The position numbers were made by a program, and so were the translations under genes. Under the pieces are notes generated by a model. It did not search any database and had not been told where the DNA came from. It saw only the letters and a list, made by a program, of their open reading frames with translations. Positions 56,301-64,000 of a stretch of 64,000 bases of DNA are shown in pieces. Location of the stretch: the NCBI GenBank assembly GCA_030015575.1, contig CM057338.1, positions 633,136,189 through 633,200,188 on the forward strand, written 5' to 3'. This DNA comes from Agapanthus africanus. Its lineage: Eukaryota > Streptophyta > Magnoliopsida > Asparagales > Amaryllidaceae. Numbering within the stretch: the first letter of the stretch is position 1; every line of letters starts with the position of its first letter.

Positions 56301-57353
56301 CAGGTGATAGTCCCCCACGGCCTCAGCATCCATGCTAGCACCGTTTGCAACTCTGAGGGTCATGTCACCTGCCTTCAAAACTCTACGCTTTCTCAACACC
56401 TGCAAAGAATTACAGATATGAGATCCTGATCCGGTATCCAATACCCAGGATGTAGAGTTTATTGATAGACAGTTTTCAATAACATACACACCTGAAGCTG
56501 AAGCTGCAACTCGCTTCAAATCCTGTGTTCTGGCTTTCCAAGTCTTGCAATCTTGTTTCCAGTGACCACTTTTGTGACAATAGAAGCATTCTTCCTTTCC
56601 TACCAGCTTCCCCGCTACCTTTGTTGCTTTACCCTTTCCCTTCGCATCCACTTTACCGACACCGCCTCTTGGTTTGGCGGGGGCTTTCTTCTTCTTGCCC
56701 TTGGCTTTCGCCCTTGACCTAGAAGAGGAAGATCCTCCTACAAACAAAGTGGATGTCTCCCTACCCTTCTGTAGGGTGCCCTCAGCAGTCCTCAACATGT
56801 TCAGAAGCTCGGCAAGTTCAACCTCCTTTCCTTGCATGTTGAAGTTAAGAATGAACTGGGCGTAAGTGGAAGGAAGGGACTGGAGAATCAAATCAGTATA
56901 GAGTTCATTCTCCAACGTGGTCCCTAGGTCCACGAGCTCCTCTATGTAGCCGATCATCTTAAGCACGTGGTCCGCTACCGATGATCCGACGGCCAACCTT
57001 GCAGAAAAAAGCTTCTTCGACACTTCGTATCTAGCGATACGAGACTGCTCTCCATACAGTTCTGTTGTATGGAGAAATATGGACTCTAGGTCCATATTCT
57101 CGTGCCTCCTCTGATGTTCGTTGTCCATCGAGGCTAGTACGAGGCATCTGGCCCTCGCGCAATCTATCTCCCATGTCTTACGGATTTCTACATCCGCGAC
57201 GCTGGAGGTGGGACCTGGGATAGGGGGAGCTTTGGTGGTAAGTATATACCCCAGCTTGTCATAAGTGATAGCCATCTTGACATTCCTGAGCCAATCTTTG
57301 TAGTTTGGCCCTGTCAATATATTTTTATCTAATAGTAACTTAAGTCCGGTCAT
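53346..57353 (-). CDS. gag-pol: Ang-4 Gag-Pol polyprotein, 1335 aa, uninterrupted
   Basis: Same architecture as the Ang-2 product, with matching residues from the ATG at 57353: CCHC knuckle CFYCHKSGHWKQDC (256-269), protease LDTGSGSH (D306), pre-integrase HHCC (H441 to C475), integrase D502/D565/E601, RT D904 and YVDD (989-992), and RNase H D1161/E1202/D1240. Frames upstream of the ATG begin with TTG and were not chosen. The frame runs 19 residues beyond the end of the Ang-2 protein, through the polypurine tract and into the 3' LTR, so its last residues are LTR-encoded. By eye it is roughly 95% identical to Ang-2. All expected catalytic residues are present. Confidence 0.94.
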   Translation of the reverse strand: MTGLKLLLDKNILTGPNYKDWLRNVKMAITYDKLGYILTTKAPPIPGPTSSVADVEIRKTWEIDCARARCLVLASMDNEHQRRHENMDLESIFLHTTELYGEQSRIARYEVSKKLFSARLAVGSSVADHVLKMIGYIEELVDLGTTLENELYTDLILQSLPSTYAQFILNFNMQGKEVELAELLNMLRTAEGTLQKGRETSTLFVGGSSSSRSRAKAKGKKKKAPAKPRGGVGKVDAKGKGKATKVAGKLVGKEECFYCHKSGHWKQDCKTWKARTQDLKRVAASASGVYVIENCLSINSTSWVLDTGSGSHICNSLQVLRKRRVLKAGDMTLRVANGASMDAEAVGDYHLGLSDGHFLVLRSCYYVPNATCNIISVSLLSKEGYEFAFVSNVVNIHLNQVLIGSGTLNNGIYVLNQPQIFNIQNTHKRKSPEINKTFLWHCRLGHINERRLTKLHTEGYLDSFEYQSYATCQSCLKGKMTKTPFTGHGERASELLGLVHSDVCGPMSTHARSGYSYFITFTDDFSRYGYVFLMKHKSEAFEKFQEYKNEVEKQTGKSIKILRSDRGGEYLSAEFLNYLKENGILSQLTPPYTPQHNGVSERRNRTLLDMVRSMMSNAELPRSFWGYALESAAYLLNRVPTKTVPTTPYQMWCGKRPYLNHIKTWGCPAFVKKQHADKLEARSVQCKFVGYPKNSKGYYFYCEEEQKVLVSRHAHFLEHQFIEKELSGSAIELEEIPEPRAITESLVDPEGSKDQDIPTPLRRSSRQSHPPERYYGFLIDGDREDCIIDCDEPTSFQQAIQSVDSVKWLDAMRTEMESMYTNKVWTLDIAPDGVKPVGCKWIFKRKIGVDGQVETYKARLVAKGFRQRPGLDYDETFSPVAMLKSIRILLAIAAFHDYEIWQMDVKTAFLNGHLEECVYMDQPEGFIQSGSSGKVCKLLKSIYGLKQASRSWNICFDETVKEFGFIKNLDEPCIYCRFVARTVVFLVLYVDDILLIGNDIPMLQSVKGFLSHRFSMKDLGDASYILGIRIYRDRSKRILGLSQSRYIDTILKRFSMEDSKRGNLPACHGITLSKEMSPKNDLERDRMSIIPYASAVGSIMYAMLCTRPDVAYALSVVSRYQSNPGEKHWIAVKNILKYLRRTKEMFLVYGGKDLQIEAFADSSFQSDKDDSKSMSGFVFTLNGGAVCWKSSKQETVADSTMEAEYIAASDAAKEAVWMRKFLRELQVVPSIVDPIPLYCDNNGAIALAKEPKSHQKSRHILRRYHLIREIVDRQEIKVRRVASEDNTADPFTKALPQTQFERLIEMIGLRYASTWPLCKWEIVSVYALEAITVSY
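53389..53401 (-). other. Ang-4 polypurine tract
   Basis: GCAAGTGGGAGAT in sense, adjoining the 3' LTR and overlapped by the end of gag-pol. Confidence 0.85.
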
Positions 57354-57851
57354 CTTGAATGGTCGCTGCAATTAGGAGAGAGAAAAGAAACACTTTAGCA
57401 TGATTCTCTTGCAAGTTTAGAGTGGTTTTTAGTTTGTCTAAACTGGATGGCTCCCACTGTCTCTCGAATCCCTTCTCAAACCGTAAAGAAAGGATTAGCC
57501 GGGATCATTCTCACCGTACAATACTTGCTTAACCGTTCAGCCAGGCCAGTGTCGGTACTTCGAGGGAGGTTTTCCAACGCTTTCGCGAAGTTCCTTAATT
57601 AAGTAACCTCTTTTCCCTGTGGGCGTAGCCCCGCTAACACCTTTCTAGGCACCTACTAGGTTTATAGCATTGATCGTTAAGTGAGAGTTTTCCCGAGGAG
57701 TAGCATATACTCACAGTAGGATCGGGATCCAAATATCATCGCGTGATAAAACTGAAGGAATCCTACCAGAATCATCACACTCCAAATGGTATGCAACGCT
57801 AGCAAGTTTCAGTACTTATGAAACTCCCGATGTGGATTTTTGCCCCATGCT

Positions 57852-58061
57852 CTTATGACTTTGACTTTGGCCAAAATATCATAAGTCACATGTCAAGTTC
57901 TACCCATCATTCTCCTGGTTAATTTGGACCCCCCCGTACCTACCCTTGACTTTGGCCAAAATGGCAGCACGACTGTCCCAAATCAACGCATCTATCTATG
58001 CTGCACATGAATACCCAAACGCTACCAATCACTATGCCTTGACTTTGGCCAAAATACATAG
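57852..58061 (-). other. Three tandem leader stem-loops of Ang-4
   Basis: The hairpins are 58032-58061 (CTATG/CATAG), 57935-57971 (CGTAC/GCACG) and 57852-57885 (CTTATGA/TCATAAG), all with the plus-strand core TTGACTTTGGCCAAAAT. The three cores are identical to one another here but differ from those of the other elements. Confidence 0.75.
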
Positions 58062-59177
58062 CTTGAATACTTTTGACCATTCATGTGGAACGACGGAGGG
58101 CTACGAATGGTTTTGGCGAAACCGTGAACGTAGTGAACTTGATATAATCGATGGAACGAGATAGCTTTTAAAAAGGAGTGGTTCAAGCTCCGCGTTTAAA
58201 AGTTTAGTTTTGAAAAGAACCGAGTGGTTTTCAAAGTGTTCCAATCGACTTTTACTTGGTTTATTTCTTGCATTAGTTCTTTTAATGCGTCCCATCATTT
58301 AATCCTACCATTGCAGAAAACAACCAAAATATGACGTACGCTTATGCCATTCGCATTCGCCACGGGGCCCCGTCATCACCCGTTAGGTTACTTAACTAAC
58401 TACAGAGCGGGGGCTGGGCTAGCGCGGCTGTAAAACATAAGCAACGCCTAAATAGTTATTATATATAAATATATAGCAATGATAGACATTACAGATCACA
58501 GATGAATACATTGGATATACTAGGAATCCGCAATGCGTTCGAGCCTGCAACGTAAAGCGGATTACACGGTCGCGGTGAATAGCCAATACCCCACCCAAGA
58601 CCCCTACGGGTGCGGCAAACTACCCGCCAAGCACCCGAAGCGAAGCAACCTCCCTCACCACCGTGAGTAGGCCACTCGGCACTTCGAGATACCCGGTAGT
58701 TTGTGCACCCCCTCCATGGGTCTATCCTAGGAGCAAAAACAGTAAAAGGAATTATACAATGACGGCTACAACCCCGACCCGGTTGTGCGGCCATACAAAT
58801 AATATTATTACATCAATTTACATGTTACAAATGAATGAAAGAAAAATAACGCTCATCTCACATCCACCCCGGCTATTCACCCGCGACAATCCAATCCATT
58901 CATATCCACAAACCAATAACAATCACAGATCACAGAGATGTATAACCACGACTAATCGACTTATAGCGATTAGCCGACGTTCAATACATACAAGCATCAC
59001 AGATATAACCGATATAGTTAAAGTGTAGTGAAGTTCCGAAAAAATACGGATTTATAGGCCCCCAAAAGTAAATTTTAGTTCTGGAAAATCTGGGCACATA
59101 TAACATATCCTAAAAATCCCAAAACCAACACAGGAACACACTGCACCAAAATCGAGGCAGAGAAGAGACAATACGGC

Positions 59178-59221
59178 CGCGGATGCGCGGCGCAATAGCT
59201 TCGTAGCGCCGCGGATCCGTG
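59178..59221 (-). other. GC-rich hairpin downstream of the primer site
   Basis: Sixteen-base arms (59178-59193 and 59206-59221) with one mismatch and one wobble enclose a 12-base loop. The stem core is CGCGGCGC/GCGCCGCG. It lies about 210 bases into the leader. Confidence 0.65.
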
Positions 59222-59419
59222 CCCATTTGGTCGACTCTCTGTCTCGTTTTTGGTGGTGTTCTTAACAAAACCCTGAGATAATTTTTGGTGTATAACAAAT
59301 TTTATTTTGACCAGAAAAAAAATTAACAGAAACTTAGGGTTTTGCGAGTTTGGTTTTTCGATTTTCCGGTTTCGAAACTTCGTTACACTTAACTACTTAG
59401 CTAGTTTAGGTTTAGTTAG

Positions 59420-59431
59420 GCTCTGATACCA
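59420..59431 (-). other. Ang-4 primer binding site (initiator tRNA-Met type)
   Basis: TGGTATCAGAGC in sense, one base after the 5' LTR. Confidence 0.93.
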
Positions 59432-59432
59432 C

Positions 59433-61460
59433 TGTAAGTCCACGTTGCCCACCCCGGTGCTTGCGGGGAGGCGGAAAACATAATAAAAATTGGATTTTTA
59501 TCAACTATAGGCAACATGGACGAAGCTTTAAGGATCTTTGCTAAACATAAACTTGCTAAAGCTAACTACAAAGTAGCTAAGTGATGGAAAGGTTATACCT
59601 TGAGCTCAAAGTCCTTCTCTCCTTGCTCCTAGGAATGGTAGAAAGAGGTCACCTTGCTTGTCTTCTCCCGTCAAAGAAGGATCCACCCGAAAGCCTCGAC
59701 CTTTAGCTTCAACTCCAAGCTAGGAGTAACTAGAGTGCAAGAAATGCTAAGACTTGAACCCTAGAAGAGAGTAGAGAAGATCAAGTGAAGGTTTTTCTCA
59801 AGCTTTTTGTTTCTCAACACATGAGAGGGAGGGAGCTTGAGGGAGAGGATGAACAAGAGAGAGAAATGATATGAGAGAATGAATTATTAGTGAGCCATTC
59901 TCACTAATATGTGTGAATAATTTTAATTGAATAATTAGCTTGAAAATTGTCATGGTAAATCATGACATGACCATTATCATTTCAATTATGCAAAGATCAA
60001 AGAGCATCTTCCAAAAGAAATGATGATGGTCAAAGTGTCAACTTAGGTCAACAAGTCAATGAAGTCAAATGGTCAACAACAACCATGCACAATTATTAAG
60101 CTAATTATCAATTAACTATAATACACACAAAATCAATAGGGTTAATAAAATGACAATAGCCATTAACCCTAAACAAGGTCCTCTCCCTCAATCTCAAGCA
60201 ACTGTGCATACGCACCCGCATTCGTGATCCGAGGAACACGAATACTCTGAGAAAAACCAATCTCAAATCATATACTAGGATCCGGCTTAAACCAAAGCCC
60301 GCTAGCATAAACTGTCCGGACAGCAAACGTGCACAAGTGCGCGGATGCGAACGAACCCTGTCGCAAAACCATGCGACCTCTACTCATTTTGCCTAAAGGC
60401 GAATAGCTCTCTGTGTGGGACTCTAAAGACTCGACACTACGCTGGAAGTGGGTTTAACCACAGACCGCAAGCGGCACTAGCTGTACGTAACGGTCCCCAG
60501 GTAGATGTCGATAAGAAGACTGACGAGGTGAACCCCATCTGCACTCCTACTGAGCCTGTATGTGACAGTCTCCGTACAGTCCGGTCTGTTCGTCTGATAC
60601 ATCGCATGGCGGGCCTAGGGGGCGGTGAACGTCAGTCCCCTAATAGCGGTACAAGTCGTGTCGGAGTGTAGCCCAGAACACCCTGAGATAATACTGGAAA
60701 CCTACCAGTATATCTCGCTTGCCCTGGCCAGGGACTACTCGTGTAATGGCTCTCCTGGACACAGCGCGATGTCAACCCCCAATACCGGGAGAGACGAATC
60801 CTGTCTAACCGTCACTGCCTCCAAGTGCTTCGGGACTGCACCCAAAAACTACCTGTTTGCATGACTCCTTTGAGCCGTGGTAGGGTAGTAATCAAAGTGC
60901 AGTGGGAACACACTCGAGGCGAAGTGACAGTGTCAAGTCAGCGGACTAAGCTGTACTCATGTCACCTGGGAACTGATAACTGAAGATAGGTATATTACCA
61001 ACCAACAGTTCCCGACGAGTCCTGTCCAGTGTACTCGTAACCTAACGAGCACCCGCATACTATCCCAAGTACGACGTACTAACGGCTGTGGGACAGACCG
61101 TCTCCCACACTGGGATGAGAAGCGCATACGCTAGTCTACTCCGGAGTATCGATGCCCTGTCTCGATAGTCCAACGACCAGGGACCTGTATAAGGATGTGC
61201 TTATAGATTACCCAGCTCCCACGAGTGCGAGCGCCATCACAACGCTGGTAATCAAGCAAAGATCGTAAGGGCTCCACTAATATGTATACCAGCAATATGC
61301 TAAAAGAAACACATGCACATATTAAAGCAGAGACAAACCAAGTAGCATACTACCATTTCGAGCAAGATTGTATATACAACTGTGAATATCCCAAGCTTCC
61401 ATTAAGTAATATACAAACTAGTATGATACAGTAATGGCCTCTAGGGCATATACACTAACA
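59433..61460 (-). repeat. Ang-4 5' LTR (family A)
   Basis: Same sequence as 51360-53388 apart from about a dozen differences. It is followed by the second gtcgg. Confidence 0.95.
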
Positions 61461-63003
61461 GTCGGGTCATCATCTTCCATGATGCAATCCTCGCTCCCAC
61501 CATCAATGAGAAAACCGTAGTATCTCTCAGGTGGATGAGAAACCCTACTAGATCGGCGGAGAGGCTGGGGTTCGTCGGGAACTACTGAATCCTCTGGTTC
61601 CATCAGATCATTTGTCGTAGTTTGTGTTGCTGGAACTTCTTCCAGTTCTATCTCCTCGCCACAAATTTCTTTTTCAAGAAATTTCTTTTCTAAAAAGGTG
61701 GCATGTCGAGAAACAAACACCTTTTGTTCCTCAGTGTGGTAGAAGATATAGCCTTGTGAGTTCTTGGGATATCCTACAAACTTACATAGGACGGACCTTG
61801 CCTCGAGTTTGTCCGGATTTAGCCTTTTGACATAGGCCGGAAACCCCATATCTTAACATACTTAAGAGATGGTCTCTTCCCTTTCCATATCTCATATAGA
61901 GTGGTAGACACTGATTTGGTAGGAACCATATTCAATAGGTGTATGGCTGTCTCAAGCGCATACCCCCAAAAGGAAATAGGTAACTCAGTATCACTCATCA
62001 TAGAGCGTATCATATCTAATAGGGTGCGATTCCTCCGCTCCGATACACCGTTGTGCTGTGGTGTATAAGGAGGAGTAAGCTGAGAGAGAATCCCATTCTC
62101 TTTTAGATAATCCAGAAAATCATTGCTCAAGTATTCTCCTCCTCGATGAGATCGAAGGATTTTAATACTTTTGCTCGTTTGGTTCTCTACTTCGTGCTTA
62201 TATTCTTTGAATTTCTCAAAAGGTTCAGACTTGTGTTTCATCAGGAACACATGTCCGTATCTTGAGAGATCGTCAGTGAATGTAATGAAGTAGAGAGAAC
62301 CGTTCCTGGCGTGTGTAGACATGGGAACGCATACATCACTATGTACCAGTCCTAAGAGTTCCGTGACTCTTTCTCCGTGTCCACTAAACAGAGTTTTGGT
62401 CATTTTACCTTTGAGACATGAATGGCAAGTATCATAAGATGATAATTCGAACGGATTCAAATATCTATCCTTATGTAACTTAGCTAGCCGTGTCGCATTG
62501 ATATGACCAAGTCTACAATGCCACAAGAAGGATTCGTTCATTTCCGAACTCTTCCTCTTGTGTGTGTTTTGTATATTAAGGACTGTATTTTGATTGAGAA
62601 TGAATATGCTATTATGTAACGAGCCTGATGCAATTAACTTTTGATCTAGGAAGATGTTCATAACATTATCCTGTACTACAAAATTATATCCTTCTTTACT
62701 TAATAAAGAAACTGATATAATGTTGCACATCATGTTCGGTATATAATAGCACTCATTCAGAATCGGTGTATTACTACTTGGTAATACTAGGTGATATTCG
62801 CCAACTGCGTTGGCTGCAATACTTGCACCATTCCCTATTTGAACGGAATGATCACCTTTTCCTAGTTCTCTACCTTTACGTAGCCCATGTAACATTTTAC
62901 ATATATGGGATCCCGATCTGGTATCTAATACCCAGGACGTAGGGTGAACTGAGAAACAGTTCTCAATAACTAACACACCCGAAGAAGGTGCATCAACATG
63001 CAT
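61461..63003 (-). pseudogene. Ang-3 protease-integrase region
   Basis: In sense: a protease-like SWVLDTRSGSHIC segment near 62950, the pre-integrase FLWHCRLGHINATRL segment near 62520, the integrase core (LLGLVHSDVC, TPPYTPQHNGVSERRNRTLLDM) and the GYPKNSQGYIFY C-terminal part near 61760, ending at Ang-4. A 394-residue stretch is still open, but the whole is broken and split by insertions. Confidence 0.85.
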
Positions 63004-63374
63004 GTTCTCCGTTTGGGCGGCATGAGAATCCAGATATTCTCCTGTTTCCTATTCAGTCTTATAACTCTTATAAGAAAGAACGGGACCAACGATCCCCTGC
63101 TCAGTATAATAAGCGGGTTCTGTCAATACATCCATATTATTATCTTGATTATGGCCTGACTTGGTCGCTACCTGGAGAGAGAGGGAAGAAAACACTTTAG
63201 CGTATGCTCTTACAAGATTAGATTGGTTATTATCTTATCTAATCAGGATGTCTCCCACTGTTTTCATCAAATCTTCCTTCAAACCCTAAAAGGTAAGATT
63301 AGCCTGGATTAATTACACCCTACAATTTCATCAATCTTTCAGCCAGATCAGTGTCGGTACTTGAGGGAGGTTCC

Positions 63375-63390
63375 CCGTGCTTTCGCACGG
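63375..63390 (-). other. GAAA-loop hairpin of Ang-3
   Basis: In sense CCGTGC-GAAA-GCACGG, a perfect six-pair stem with a GNRA tetraloop. Confidence 0.6.
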
Positions 63391-63606
63391 ACCTAATTAA
63401 AATAAACCTCATTTTCCCAGAGGCATAACCCCGTTAACACCTTTCTAGACACTTACTTGATCGGCTAATTGTCCTGTGTAAAACTCTCCCAGGAGTAACT
63501 CTTACTCCTAGTGGGTATCGGGATCCAACTATCTCATAGGAGGTATGCAATCTCATTGCAAATTTCAACACTTGAAATTCCCGATAATGCTTTTACCCCT
63601 AACGTG

Positions 63607-63816
63607 CTATGACCTTGACGAATGCCAACAAACCATAGTCCCCTAGTCAAGTTCAACCCGTACATTTCTTAATTGAATTAAACCCAGCCGTACGTCCCTT
63701 GACGAAAGCCAACAAAGCCGCACGACTACCCTAACCCAATCTCATCATATGTTACAGATAAGCAATAGTTAGCTACCGCACACCACGCCTTGACGAAAGC
63801 CAATAAACGCAGCACG
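63607..63816 (-). other. Three tandem leader stem-loops of Ang-3
   Basis: The hairpins are 63607-63638 (CTATG/CATAG), 63689-63724 (CGTACG/CGCACG, one weak pair) and about 63784-63816 (outer stem weak). Plus-strand cores are CTTGACGAA(A/T)GCCAA. Confidence 0.65.
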
Positions 63817-64000
63817 AATACTAAGTATTACCTATCTGAAATGTCAGAGGGCTACACAGGTTTTTCAGAAAACCATGAGCGTAATGAACTTGATATCGTT
63901 GTAGAAACAAGTGATTTTGAAAAGGAGTGTTTTTGAGGCTTTTCTAGTTTCGCTAAAGAGGTCACTCCCGGTGAAGGGATCTCGGCTCTTTCCCTATCGA

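Larger units (their letters stand above)
57354..59432 (-). other. Ang-4 untranslated leader
   Basis: In sense order: primer site, GC-rich hairpin (59221-59178), conserved block near 58430-58330, triple hairpins (58061-57852), a GCGAAAGC motif near 57590, then a pyrimidine-rich stretch ending TTGCAG before the ATG. It parallels the Ang-2 leader; short frames (for example 121 residues at 58663-59028) have counterparts but no family match. Confidence 0.82.
51360..61460 (-). mobile_element. Ang-4: Angela family-A element, looks whole
   Basis: 10,101 bp, nested in Ang-3 in the same orientation. LTRs (51360-53388, 2029 bp; 59433-61460, 2028 bp) differ at about 11 bases and one indel by eye (about 0.55%, roughly 0.2 My at 1.3e-8). 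Primer site, 2.1-kb leader, uninterrupted gag-pol and polypurine tract are all present. Its protein is very close to that of Ang-2, but the LTR lacks about 160 bp relative to Ang-2 and the leader differs in many places, so the two are sister lineages rather than recent copies. Confidence 0.94.
43025..64000 (-). mobile_element. Ang-3: Angela family-B element, 5' end beyond the window
   Basis: It starts with its 3' LTR (43025-45223) and continues leftward in sense with polypurine tract, RNase H and RT, the integrase and protease, and a leader reaching the window end. It contains two later insertions: Tek-solo (46136-50680) and Ang-4 (51360-61460). Like Ang-1, it has no gag domain I can recognise, and its layout ahead of protease is the same as in Ang-1. 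It is broken, though less decayed than Ang-1. The 5-mer before it is atctc; the matching copy is outside the window. Confidence 0.88.
63004..64000 (-). other. Ang-3 leader, part
   Basis: Non-coding sequence that aligns with the Ang-1 leader (for example 63980 with about 5510). It carries the GAAA-loop hairpin at 63375-63390 and the triple hairpins at 63607-63816. A pyrimidine-rich stretch with CCAG lies near 63170-63190. The 5' LTR is beyond the window. Confidence 0.8.

Overview
The window is plant nuclear DNA made entirely of LTR retrotransposons inserted into one another. I found no host gene, structural RNA gene, bacterial feature or CRISPR array. The Ty1/Copia Angela (BARE-1-like) elements, Ty3/Gypsy Tekay-type chromovirus, Tat/Ogre-like gag, tRNA-iMet-type primer sites and 5-bp target duplications point to an angiosperm with a repeat-rich genome, probably intergenic or pericentromeric DNA. 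The species cannot be read from the sequence. Element names below are local labels.

Left stack (1-40554). A Tat/Ogre-like Gypsy element on the minus strand (Tat-1; 5' LTR 35489-40554, gag region 31933-35405) is interrupted by a Tekay-type Gypsy element on the plus strand (Tek-1; its LTR starts about 63 bp before the window, 3' LTR 28845-31932). The 5' LTR of Tek-1 holds a plus-strand Angela element (Ang-1, 1116-21933, TSD tttat). Ang-1 in turn holds a minus-strand Angela element (Ang-2, 7415-17855) that looks whole. A solo Angela LTR (38067-40264, TSD gtttt) sits in the Tat-1 LTR. The Tat-1 LTR also carries a 45-bp minisatellite and clusters of GCGC palindromes.

Right stack (40555-64000). 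A minus-strand fragment of a Tekay-like LTR (40555-41790) was apparently the target of Tat-1. It abuts a partial Angela family-A LTR (41791-43024), which is interrupted by a minus-strand Angela element (Ang-3, 43025 to beyond the window). Ang-3 contains a 4.5-kb Tekay-type solo LTR (46136-50680, TSD agatc) and a second whole-looking Angela element (Ang-4, 51360-61460, TSD gtcgg).

How the parts relate. There are two Angela families. Family A (Ang-2, Ang-4) has LTRs of 2.0-2.2 kb, a leader of about 2.1 kb and one uninterrupted gag-pol frame. Family B (Ang-1, Ang-3, the solo LTR) has 2.2-kb LTRs and decayed coding sequence with no gag domain I can recognise, yet the two LTRs of Ang-1 differ at only about 12 of 2204 positions by eye. 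This suggests that family B is a non-autonomous lineage mobilised in trans by relatives such as family A. The least expected feature is a set of three successive stem-loops in the leaders of all four Angela elements, with a shared TTGAC/GTCAA core and outer stems that covary between elements. It looks like a conserved RNA structure and may be what lets the gag-less copies be recognised. All LTR comparisons and ages are by-eye estimates.
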